Source of the DNA: G963662605 sp963667005
Lineage (GTDB): Bacteria > Bacteroidota > Ignavibacteria > Ignavibacteriales > Ignavibacteriaceae
Assembly: GCA_963667005.1 (NCBI GenBank)
Contig: OY762937.1
Coordinates: 3,658,001-3,722,000 of the forward strand
Direction: 5' to 3'
Length of the DNA: 64,000 nt
Of the stretch, positions 53,229 through 62,170 are shown in pieces. The notes under the pieces were generated by a model. The model saw only the letters and a program-made list of their open reading frames with translations, was not told the origin of the DNA and did not search any database. The translations under genes and the position numbers were made by a program. Positions within the stretch are counted from its first letter, which is position 1. Each line of letters starts with the position of its first letter.

Positions 53229-54842
53229 ATGAATAAAGCTGCAATTAACATTTTTGACCAAAAACCCGCATTTATCCTCTTTTCGATTATTGCGTTGCTG
53301 CTTTTACCGCTGCTGCATTCATTTGGATTTATTGCTGACGATTACTGGCTGCTGCACGCAGCACTAAAGAATCCCCTGCCGATGACAACGGACTGGGTGG
53401 GTTCGGATGTGAATATGTTCCGGCCCGTTGTGGTTTTCAGCATGTACTTGAACTATCTGATTGTCGGTTATCACCCGTTCGGATTTTATATCGTTAACCT
53501 GCTGCTGCACCTTTTTAATACGATGTTGCTATTCAAGATACTGCACAAAATATCAGCAGAAAGCCGGTTCTCGATTTCTAAAAAAGCAATTTTCATTATA
53601 TCATTATTATTCCTCACGCTGCCGCAAAATCTGATCAATGTCTACTGGATTTCCGGACGGACTGATATTCTCTGCGGCACATTCGTCTTCATTGCTATCT
53701 ATTTCTTTGTGCAGTTCACGGACAGTAGGGATAAAAAGCATCTTATCTATTCACTGGTCGCACAGTTCGGAGCATTTGCTTCCAAAGAGACAGCATTCAT
53801 ACTTATATTTTATATAATCCTGATTCTTATTATTAAAGATGAGTTTAAGAAGAAGGGGTTTTTACTGAACCGCTGGATTCCCATAGTATTTCTACCAGCG
53901 GTGATCTATGTGCTATACCGGCTGATCATTTTCCGCGGCAATGCCATGGGAGATGTACTGAGCAATAACTTTTCAGCGGCAGGACTTGTAAAATTTTTCT
54001 CGTACGGGTATTGGGTTCTTTTCATTCCCTTTGACATTCTCGATATATATTACTTTTATTTAAGCAATCGTGCTGTTGTATTCATCCTAAATTTCAGTGT
54101 CTTTCTTCTTTTTGCCACCTCGTTATACTATGTTTTACGCAACCGTAAGAGTAGGAAGATAGTCCCTATTGTAATCTTTATGATTTTCATTACGGCGGGA
54201 TTAACAATCTACATACGAAGTTTTCCGGAGATGAGATTGGGGTATGTTTTTCAACCGGTTGTACTCACCATGATTCTTGCCTTGTACGCGCTTGCCGATA
54301 TACCATTCACCAAGTGGCTGATAGCAATTGTATTCATGGGATTCCTTCTTGCCGGCAACTCTCTTATCATTAACCGGACAGTAACCATTAACCGTTATTA
54401 TGAGAGACTCACTGCCGCCCTTCCTGATACAATAGACAGTGCCAAAAATTACTACGTAATGACTCCAATCGGCAGATACGGGCAGAGCGCGGCAGCTCCT
54501 CAATTAGGTTTGATGACGTATTACAAGATACACGGCAACATGAATGAGCGGCCTTTGAATTTTTACGCAGCGGGATTATATGAGGGGTTCAGTTTAAGCA
54601 AAGAACCGCCGCAAATCTCCATCGACACCGTTGCACCTAACCATTTTGAGATTACTGTCAATAATAGCACCGACGGTATTGTCCCGATCGCTTCAAAGAA
54701 ATTTAACGATGCCGGCGAGTACAAATACGAAGATATGACCGTACGTATGATCCGGAAAAGGATGTTCCGTCCGGGTGTGGCAGAAAGCTGTGAGATTATT
54801 ATTAATAATTCGTCGCAAAATAAGGTGATCATAGTCCGCTAA
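53229..54842 (+). CDS. GT-C fold membrane glycosyltransferase-like protein
   Basis: A 537-residue protein with about 10-12 membrane helices. After the first helix it has the ADDYW motif (DD near residues 37-38) and 'FRPVVVFSMYLNYLIVGYHP', the arrangement of PMT/ArnT/TMTC-like GT-C enzymes, in which the acidic pair in the first periplasmic loop is catalytic. It ends with a soluble domain of about 120 residues. It probably transfers a sugar from a polyprenyl-phosphate carrier to a periplasmic acceptor. It stands alone; acceptor unknown. Confidence 0.8.
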   Translation: MNKAAINIFDQKPAFILFSIIALLLLPLLHSFGFIADDYWLLHAALKNPLPMTTDWVGSDVNMFRPVVVFSMYLNYLIVGYHPFGFYIVNLLLHLFNTMLLFKILHKISAESRFSISKKAIFIISLLFLTLPQNLINVYWISGRTDILCGTFVFIAIYFFVQFTDSRDKKHLIYSLVAQFGAFASKETAFILIFYIILILIIKDEFKKKGFLLNRWIPIVFLPAVIYVLYRLIIFRGNAMGDVLSNNFSAAGLVKFFSYGYWVLFIPFDILDIYYFYLSNRAVVFILNFSVFLLFATSLYYVLRNRKSRKIVPIVIFMIFITAGLTIYIRSFPEMRLGYVFQPVVLTMILALYALADIPFTKWLIAIVFMGFLLAGNSLIINRTVTINRYYERLTAALPDTIDSAKNYYVMTPIGRYGQSAAAPQLGLMTYYKIHGNMNERPLNFYAAGLYEGFSLSKEPPQISIDTVAPNHFEITVNNSTDGIVPIASKKFNDAGEYKYEDMTVRMIRKRMFRPGVAESCEIIINNSSQNKVIIVR

Positions 54843-55027
54843 TGCTCTTTTGGGGGAAATTTCAACCTTTTTCTTACCTTGATAAAGCACTTCACGCCAT
54901 CTGAAATCATGTGCAGTCTGACTTTAATTGTTTACTTTTTTTAATTTATTCACTATATTCAATTTGCCAATCTTGCATTGCATAAATTTATATTAATCTT
55001 TTATTCACAAATAAAATAGTAGGCTCA

Positions 55028-57952
55028 ATGAAAACAACAAGACACATCTTGCTTGTTCTGATTGCGACAATTCTGGTGTTCTCACCGGTATTGACGGCTC
55101 AGAACAAAATCGCAAAGTTGTCGAATGCTGAGTACTCTAAAATGATGCTTCAAAAGCTTCAGGGGCTCAACACGAAACAGACTTTATACAAATCCGGTAC
55201 GCAAAACCGTATAAAAAACAACAAAACGATGCTTCTCGCACAAGCTAAGAAGAACTTCGACCGTTTAACTCCCGAAGCACAAACCACTTTCAAGAAGGTA
55301 TTGGCACGCCCCACCGGTTTGACCAGCACCTATGAAGAAACAACGAAAAATTTCTTCAGATTTTATTATACAAAAACCGGAACTGACTCGGTATCTTCTG
55401 TTGATGCTAATTCCAACGGCACTCCGGATTATATTGAGAATATGGCTGCAGCCTTTGTCAGAGCTTTAAGCGTATATGATTCATTAGGATATAACAGACC
55501 TCCTATTGCTTCTACCGATAACGGCAAATACTGCGTATATGTATCCAGCTCAACCGCCGGAGATTATGTATACGGTTATTCAGAGCCTGAAACTGACATG
55601 GGAGATAACCCATTAACTCCTATCGTTGAAAAACAGAGTGTTACCAGTTTTATGGTTATGCGTAACGAATATAACGATTTCGGCACTACCCCAGCTGAAC
55701 TACAGATTGCAATGGAAGTAACCGCAGGACACGAATTTTTCCATGCGATTCAATTCGGCTATGAATATGATAACATGTCTCCATACTTTATGGAAATGTG
55801 CGCTACCTGGGGTGAAGATATGACCTTCCCCGGTGATGACGACAACTGGCAGTATTTGACATCAATTTTTGATACACCAGACGTTTCACTTGACTTCGAT
55901 GATTATTATGATGACCCTAACGGGACAAGTAATTATGCCGGTCATTGCTACTCTGCATGGATCTTCATGCGCTATTTGACAGATCAGTATGGAGCAGATG
56001 TTGTAAAAGCAACGTACGAAGGTACAATTGCTAATTATGACGCGGTTGCACTTGATAATGTTTTAGCGGCAAAAAGCATCAGCCTAAAAGAAGCGGTGAA
56101 GAATTATAATGTCGCGATTGCGTTATTGACCTCTTCCAACACTGCACCGATGAATCTCTATCGTTTTTCACGCGGCGATGAATATAGAACCGTCACAAAG
56201 AACTCCGGCGGATATGCAACCGGACCTTTTATTATTAATTACGAAGGCACGATCACCTATACTGGTTCATTGGTCAACTATTCATCACAGGCCAATGGCA
56301 ATAAAATGCTCATGAGAAATAGCGCCGACTTTATTAAGATTGTTCCAAACGGCAATTTCCTTGTAACAGTTACTCCTTCAGCAGCAACAAATGATCTTGC
56401 CGCAAAGCTTATCAAAAGCGATAGCTATCTGAACCCGACAAAATTAGCAGTCTCTGATGCTGTCGTCAGCGGTGGTAATCTTATCATAAATGCAAACGAT
56501 CAAGCAAACTACAGCTGTTTTGTGCTGGTAGTCTACAATAACCGCATCGCTATGTCGGATTCATTACGGGATACATCATCGATCCAATATCAGATTAGTG
56601 TACAAAATAATCAACCGGCGTTAGCGGTCCTTTCACCAGCCGGCGGTGAAACCTGGTATACAGGATTCTCAAAAAACATCTCGTGGTCAAGCGTGAGTGT
56701 TGAAAATGTTAAGCTTGAATATTCAACTGATAACGGAAGCAGCTGGAATGTCATCTCCGCTTCTACTCCGGCATCAGCAGGCACGTTTGCATGGACTATA
56801 CCTGCTGCAAGCTCTTCACAGTGCCTGGTAAAAGTCAGCGACGTAGCTGGTAATGCCTTGGCTGCTGTCAACGCGGTAGCATTCACGATTGCTCCGGCTC
56901 CTGATATCGTTATCACTGCACCGGATGGCGGTGAGACCTGGGTTGTTGGTTCAACACAGAATATTACATGGGTAAGCAAAAGCAGTGTTTCCAACGTTGT
57001 TCTTGATTACACAACAGACGGCGGTTCAAGCTGGAATAATATTCTATCCTCAATCTCCGGTTATGCAGGAACGTATGCTTGGACTGTCCCGAACACGATT
57101 TCAACTAATTGCAAAGTACGTGTCAGTGATGTCGCCAACAGCGCAACATTCAGTGTAAGCGCAAAGCCGTTCTCGATTGCTGAAGCCAAAGTTGTTGTTT
57201 TGACTGAAGATTTTGTCAAATTGACCGCCGGCACAATGGCAAGTCCAAGCGGAACTGATATTGGAACAACGCTTGACACCTACACAGCTGTTACCGGCTG
57301 GACAGGCGCTAAAGTTTACTCTGCCGGTGGAGTTGCGAAACTCGGCTCAGGCAGCGGTCAGGGTTACATTGTAACACCTTCTCTGGATTTATCAAAGAAT
57401 GCAGGTAAAGGCACCATTAAATTCGATGTTCAAACATGGAATACTGATGCAAAAGCAATTCAGGTATTTCTTGCAGCTGACGGAACAACGTTTGCACAGT
57501 TAGGCGCTGATATTCCGACCACTTCAACGATGACGACTCAAACAATCGCTTATACCGGTGGAACGAGCACATCGAAGATTAAAATTGCGGCGAAGGCTGC
57601 TGCTTCAAACCGGTTTTTCCTGGATAACGTCGTTGTTACATCAGGCGGAACAACAGCAGTTGAAGCTATCGAGTCAAGAAATGTTCCAACAAATTTTGCT
57701 TTAGCGCAAAATTATCCTAATCCGTTTAACCCGACAACAAAGATTCAATTTGTTGTAAGTAAAGCAGATCATATTACTCTTCAAGTATATAACATACAAG
57801 GAGAAATGGTCGCTTCGCTGGTTAACGAATATATGCCCGCAGGAACATATTCGGCAGTATTTGATGCATCTCAGCTGCCAAGCGGAATGTACTGCTACCG
57901 TTTAGCAACATCATCAGCAAGTATCGCTAAGAAAATGATGCTTCTGAAGTAA
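55028..57952 (+). CDS. Secreted MXAN_6640-type metalloprotease with Ig-like repeats and T9SS domain
   Basis: A 974-residue secreted protein. After a signal peptide (cleaved near LTAQN), a prepro region leads to a metalloprotease domain with HEFFH (H235, E236, H239) and a downstream 'PYFMEMCATWGEDM', where the third ligand (Glu) is expected. Then come two Ig-like repeats ('SPAGGETWYTGFSKNISW' and 'APDGGETWVVGSTQNITW'), a jelly-roll-like domain (about 725-870), and a T9SS sorting domain with 'QNYPNPFNPTTKIQF' and a final KMMLLK. It is likely a cell-surface zinc peptidase exported by type IX secretion. Confidence 0.88.
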   Translation: MKTTRHILLVLIATILVFSPVLTAQNKIAKLSNAEYSKMMLQKLQGLNTKQTLYKSGTQNRIKNNKTMLLAQAKKNFDRLTPEAQTTFKKVLARPTGLTSTYEETTKNFFRFYYTKTGTDSVSSVDANSNGTPDYIENMAAAFVRALSVYDSLGYNRPPIASTDNGKYCVYVSSSTAGDYVYGYSEPETDMGDNPLTPIVEKQSVTSFMVMRNEYNDFGTTPAELQIAMEVTAGHEFFHAIQFGYEYDNMSPYFMEMCATWGEDMTFPGDDDNWQYLTSIFDTPDVSLDFDDYYDDPNGTSNYAGHCYSAWIFMRYLTDQYGADVVKATYEGTIANYDAVALDNVLAAKSISLKEAVKNYNVAIALLTSSNTAPMNLYRFSRGDEYRTVTKNSGGYATGPFIINYEGTITYTGSLVNYSSQANGNKMLMRNSADFIKIVPNGNFLVTVTPSAATNDLAAKLIKSDSYLNPTKLAVSDAVVSGGNLIINANDQANYSCFVLVVYNNRIAMSDSLRDTSSIQYQISVQNNQPALAVLSPAGGETWYTGFSKNISWSSVSVENVKLEYSTDNGSSWNVISASTPASAGTFAWTIPAASSSQCLVKVSDVAGNALAAVNAVAFTIAPAPDIVITAPDGGETWVVGSTQNITWVSKSSVSNVVLDYTTDGGSSWNNILSSISGYAGTYAWTVPNTISTNCKVRVSDVANSATFSVSAKPFSIAEAKVVVLTEDFVKLTAGTMASPSGTDIGTTLDTYTAVTGWTGAKVYSAGGVAKLGSGSGQGYIVTPSLDLSKNAGKGTIKFDVQTWNTDAKAIQVFLAADGTTFAQLGADIPTTSTMTTQTIAYTGGTSTSKIKIAAKAAASNRFFLDNVVVTSGGTTAVEAIESRNVPTNFALAQNYPNPFNPTTKIQFVVSKADHITLQVYNIQGEMVASLVNEYMPAGTYSAVFDASQLPSGMYCYRLATSSASIAKKMMLLK

Positions 57953-57974
57953 AGCACCCCAATTATTAAATCTC

Positions 57975-58008
57975 TTCCTAGCCCATGACTTAAGTCATGG
58001 GCTAGGAA
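57975..58008. repeat. 15-bp perfect palindrome
   Basis: TTCCTAGCCCATGAC, loop TTAA, GTCATGGGCTAGGAA. The right arm recurs at 36235-36250. No T-run follows. Confidence 0.7.
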
Positions 58009-58025
58009 AGAAGAGATGAATAGAT

Positions 58026-58058
58026 ATAAAAAAACCGTCCCATTGGGACGGTTTTTTT
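58026..58058. terminator. Bidirectional intrinsic terminator
   Basis: AAAACCGTCCC (58031-58041), loop ATT, GGGACGGTTTT (58045-58055), then T-run. It ends the metalloprotease transcript. Confidence 0.85.
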
Positions 58059-58198
58059 ATGCACTATCGTTGAGGTTGAGAACCTCATTTGAAACGTATC
58101 CCCTTTATACTGCACATGCCTTGTGCATTATTTATACCAAGACGACGATAGTAACAAATGAATCTGTGCGGAGAGCCACCTCCGCACATTGATAGAAT

Positions 58199-61100
58199 TT
58201 ATTTTACTACTTTTTTATTCAGCCAGTTCTGATAGTACGGAAGTGTTTTAGCTCTTTCTTTCGCACTTATCATTCTTGCTGCTGATGGTCTTTGTATGCC
58301 TACGTAGTTAAATGAGTTTTGATCTACTATTGACAGATCCAACGGATCTACGTATTTATCACCATTCACATCTGTAGCCAATGCCATACCCGCTACATAA
58401 TTAAACGAATCCTGATCTACCAACGACAGATCCAATGGATCTACGTATCCGTCCTGATTACAGTCTCCGCTATAGATTGCGAATACGCCTGTCGACACTT
58501 CTGTTTCATTGTTGCCATAGGCCTGACTGGCTGCTGTTGTGAAATCGTAACTTGCTGTACTGCCCTTCGTGAATGTTACTCCTGAAGCACTCCAGGTCTC
58601 TACACTGTTGCGGTGTTTGATTACTATATAATAGTTTCCGCTTGCTGCTGTGCTGAAAGTTCCTGTGGCTGTGTAGGTTAGTGAATCCAGTAATGCGTCA
58701 GCTGAATCTACTACTGCATACGGACTTGCTGCATCTGCCAGTAATATCCGTATTGTATCTACTCCATTCAAGTATCCGCCTGCATTATAGAATCCCTGCG
58801 GAATTACTTTGACTGCGACACTGCCGGCACCAAAAGCTCCGCCAGTAATTTCACCGAATGAAGTGACACCTGAACTTGTGATAAGATGGTTAGCAACATT
58901 AACTGCGCCTAAACTGAGCCATGATGAACCGGTATACAATCCGCCATAAATATTGGCTTCAGTACCAGCAACATCAGCGGCCTTGTACCAGAGTGAATCG
59001 CTATGTACAGGACTTGCTATGCCATTCGAGGTTAATGTCCATGTTCTGTTTAAGTAGTCGGTTGTACTTGCATTATGAGCACTCTTCGAAGCTGCTACCT
59101 TAGCACTGATATAAGCCGGAGCAGTGATGGAGCCACTTGAGAGTGTAACTTTAACCGGTGAGCTTGAACTTCCGGTACCAATCGGGAAAGTAAGAGTAAC
59201 AGGTGTAGCAGAAACAACATTTCTGAATTCACCGCTACCTGATGCGTCAATAAATGAAGCATCAGAAACACCGCCGCTGACAGAACCATTGAGAGTCAAA
59301 TTATGTGAGCCCAATGAAACGACACCGCCCGTGAGAGTCAATGTTCCGCTCATAGCCACATCCGATGCCAATGTTACACCGGCAGAATTATTGATTGTTA
59401 ATGACCCTAATGAATCAGAAACCACAGATGAAGTAATTGACTGGCTTGAAGTACCATTTAATATGATGGCAGAAGCTGAATAAACTTTGTCAACTCTACC
59501 ACCGGTAACCGTTAAGTTCCCTTTGATATTCAACGTACCTGAACCAGTAGTAGTACCAACTTCGGAAGCAAGCAGTCTGCCGCCGGAAACTGAAACATTC
59601 CCGTTAACAGTTGCAACCTGAGCTCCGCTGCCACCCGGCTGTCCTTCAACCGTGTACTGTCCGCCGGTCACAATCAAATCACCAGAGATGGTCAAGGAAC
59701 GTGCTGTTCCGCCTGAACCGTTATTAATTCTTCCGTTCATCACAGTCAAATTACCGCCGATTGTGGTATTACCATTAAGGAATGAATTCATTCCGGCAGA
59801 ATTCCAAATCACGTTACCGCCAACCGTTGCAGGAATACGCGGGGCTCCGCCGAGAATAACAATATTTGAACCTGATTGGAATGAACCACCGAGAACCGAA
59901 TTAGGAGTACTTGGGTTGCTCAAAATGTATGAACCACCGCTGAGGACATTAAGTGATCCGGTCAAGGTTGGAAATGTTGATGTATACATATTCAAGGCAC
60001 CGGAGACAGCCAGAGTACATGCCGATGAAACCGTCAGTGTTGCTGTCGTGTCAATATATAACGTATCACCTGATGGCACGGTAAATGTACTTGTGCCAAC
60101 AATAAGTTTTGAACCGGAACCGCTAATTTTCAAGTTAGCAGCCATTGTTCCATTGTTCGTAAGATTAAAAGTTCTACCTGCTGCAGTAAAGTTTGCCGGT
60201 GCTCCGCCAGTACCGTCAGTTGCACTTCCCCAGCTGCTTAATTGTGCAATATCGGCAGATGCTTTATTGTAATAAACTGCGAGCGTGGTAAAAGTGCTAT
60301 CAGCGCCATATGCAGTGCCAACGCTGTTTGTCGCGTATGCGCGCACATGATACGTTATTTCAGCATTAAGACCGGTAATTGAACTGCTAAACGCACCGAG
60401 TCCGGTTCCATCTGAAGTATGACTGTTGCTGATAGTCGGATTTGCTGACGTACTCCAGCAGACACCTTTTGCTGTGATATTTGCACCGCCGTCTGCAGTA
60501 GCATTACCGCCGCCGGAGGCTGAATTACCGGTTACACTCGAAAGTGCGGTTGTGACAACCGTAGGTAGTGAAAGTGCAGCAAGTGTAGTAAAAGTACTGT
60601 CTCCACCATATGCAGTTCCGATGCTGTTTGTTGCATAAGCGCGTACATGATAGGTAACACCATTTGACAAGCCGGTTATAGCACTTGTGAAAGTACCTGT
60701 ACCGCTGCCATCGGTTGTATGGCTATCACTGACAGTAGGATTTGCCGATGTGCTCCAACAAACACCTCTTGCTGTAACAGCCGATCCGCCATCCGCGGTT
60801 ATAGTACCGCCGCATGTCGCATCTGACACACCAATATCAGTTACTTTTGCAGTTGATACAACCGGAACGGATGATGTTGTTGTAAATGATACATCAGTAC
60901 CATAAACTGTTTGATATGAGTTTGTAGCATATGCACGGATATGATATGTCGTACCAGGAAGAAGGCTTGATAAACTGCCGGTAATAGCTCCGACCGAAGT
61001 ACCTCCGTTAGTTGTTTTGCTATCGGCAATTGTAGGATTACTTGATGTGCTCCAGCAGAAACCGCTGACGGTAATTGCAGGATCACCAACATTTGAAATA

Positions 61101-61834
61101 TTGCCGTATGCTGTTGCGCCGTTAGCAGTAATGGAGCCGACACTATCGGTTGATACTACAGGTGAAACACCAGCGGCCTGAGGCGTACCGGATATCTTAA
61201 CATTTGCAACTGCAAAGCCGTACGTTGACATATTTGCAGTAGCATATGGGTATACTCTCAGGAAAAACGTTCCGCCATTAGCTACTGATATTGAACTGTT
61301 CAAAGAAGATGACCAATAGCCTAAAGTGGATCCCCACGAGGTAATTGATGTTTGCATAACAGCGGAGGCATTGCCCAAAAGAAATCCTGTAGTTGATGAA
61401 GTTCCGTTTTGAGCAATTGTTGTGAAGTTAGTTCCATCAGTTGAGTAAGCAATTTGAGCTTTCAATTTACCTGCCGAGTTACTACATCCGAGGTATAATG
61501 AAACAGAAATACTGTTAAGATTATAACCTGAAGCAGGATTAATTGTATATTGCTCATATTTCGTTGATTCCCAATCCGCAGAAAATGGGTAAGTTGTTCC
61601 ACCGGTCATAATAACTCCCATATAACTGGCACCCGTTTTTGTGCCGGAAGAAAAAGCTGTAGTGGGAACAAGATTCGACGTATAAGTCATTGCCTGAGCT
61701 GTAACGTTTCCTGAAACGGTAGGCGCCGCCGTATATGGCGAATTAGGCCACAGAGCATATGCTTGAGCCCAAACTTCCGAAACAGAAAACATTATTGCCA
61801 GGAAAAAAAGTAACAAAGTGGTGCGTTTTATCAT
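58199..61834 (-). CDS. Large surface protein with FN3-like repeats and dockerin-like C-terminus
   Basis: A 1211-residue secreted protein. I start it at the ATG at 61834 (AGGAG 8 bases upstream), giving the signal peptide MIKRTTLLLFFLAIMFS with cleavage near VWAQA. Residues about 215-520 hold three FN3-like modules of about 95 residues ('GVCWSTSANPTISNSHTSDG', 'TYHVRAYATNSVGTAYGADS'). A long Gly/Ser/Thr-rich beta-helix-like region follows, then a dockerin-type pair of calcium loops ('DCNQDGYVDPLDLSLVDQ', 'DVNGDKYVDPLDLSIVDQ') and a 45-residue basic tail ending LPYYQNWL. No T9SS domain is visible. Likely surface adhesin or scaffold partner. Confidence 0.85.
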   Translation of the reverse strand: MIKRTTLLLFFLAIMFSVSEVWAQAYALWPNSPYTAAPTVSGNVTAQAMTYTSNLVPTTAFSSGTKTGASYMGVIMTGGTTYPFSADWESTKYEQYTINPASGYNLNSISVSLYLGCSNSAGKLKAQIAYSTDGTNFTTIAQNGTSSTTGFLLGNASAVMQTSITSWGSTLGYWSSSLNSSISVANGGTFFLRVYPYATANMSTYGFAVANVKISGTPQAAGVSPVVSTDSVGSITANGATAYGNISNVGDPAITVSGFCWSTSSNPTIADSKTTNGGTSVGAITGSLSSLLPGTTYHIRAYATNSYQTVYGTDVSFTTTSSVPVVSTAKVTDIGVSDATCGGTITADGGSAVTARGVCWSTSANPTVSDSHTTDGSGTGTFTSAITGLSNGVTYHVRAYATNSIGTAYGGDSTFTTLAALSLPTVVTTALSSVTGNSASGGGNATADGGANITAKGVCWSTSANPTISNSHTSDGTGLGAFSSSITGLNAEITYHVRAYATNSVGTAYGADSTFTTLAVYYNKASADIAQLSSWGSATDGTGGAPANFTAAGRTFNLTNNGTMAANLKISGSGSKLIVGTSTFTVPSGDTLYIDTTATLTVSSACTLAVSGALNMYTSTFPTLTGSLNVLSGGSYILSNPSTPNSVLGGSFQSGSNIVILGGAPRIPATVGGNVIWNSAGMNSFLNGNTTIGGNLTVMNGRINNGSGGTARSLTISGDLIVTGGQYTVEGQPGGSGAQVATVNGNVSVSGGRLLASEVGTTTGSGTLNIKGNLTVTGGRVDKVYSASAIILNGTSSQSITSSVVSDSLGSLTINNSAGVTLASDVAMSGTLTLTGGVVSLGSHNLTLNGSVSGGVSDASFIDASGSGEFRNVVSATPVTLTFPIGTGSSSSPVKVTLSSGSITAPAYISAKVAASKSAHNASTTDYLNRTWTLTSNGIASPVHSDSLWYKAADVAGTEANIYGGLYTGSSWLSLGAVNVANHLITSSGVTSFGEITGGAFGAGSVAVKVIPQGFYNAGGYLNGVDTIRILLADAASPYAVVDSADALLDSLTYTATGTFSTAASGNYYIVIKHRNSVETWSASGVTFTKGSTASYDFTTAASQAYGNNETEVSTGVFAIYSGDCNQDGYVDPLDLSLVDQDSFNYVAGMALATDVNGDKYVDPLDLSIVDQNSFNYVGIQRPSAARMISAKERAKTLPYYQNWLNKKVVK
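58222..58821 (-). repeat. Near-identical C-terminal repeat, copy 1
   Basis: About 600 bases aligned without indels to 62194-62793 (constant offset 3972). The encoded block from about ASGNYYIVIKH to LPYYQNWL is identical in protein; differences are scattered single bases. Confidence 0.9.
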
Positions 61835-61903
61835 TACGTTTCTCCTAAGAATAAAATGATTGATGAATGAATATCCGTAATTAAGATTAAGAACTTTTAA
61901 CAA

Positions 61904-62111
61904 ACCCCTGTTTTCACTTTTCTTATTAAGCGTAAAAGTTATCGGTAACTCTTATTTTAATGATATATAAAATACACAATAAAAAATTAAACACAACAGG
62001 AAATTTTACGAATTGAGATACGAAATCGGTGAAATCACAAACGAACAACTAGTAATTTATCTACAATTTTGCCTAAAAACGCAATTATTAGCATTTTACT
62101 GAGAAATAGGT
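61904..62111. other. Intergenic region before the second surface protein's terminator
   Basis: About 200 bases without a gene. It lies upstream of the large surface protein, so its promoter should be here; the minus strand shows no clear TAnnTTTG box. AT-rich. Confidence 0.3.
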
Positions 62112-62148
62112 CAAAAAAAAAGCCGCTCCCGTTTAAGGAGCGGCTTTG
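62112..62148 (-). terminator. Intrinsic terminator of the second surface protein
   Basis: AGCCGCTCC (62121-62129) pairs with GGAGCGGCT (62137-62145); a run of nine T follows on the minus strand. Confidence 0.9.
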
Positions 62149-62170
62149 AGTAAACCGTTTGTGTCGAAGT

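Noticed and set aside
59652..60272. Long open frame (206 codons) on the + strand
   Set aside because: It is antisense to the large Gly/Ser/Thr-rich surface protein; such composition keeps the opposite strand open. No ribosome site or recognisable domain.
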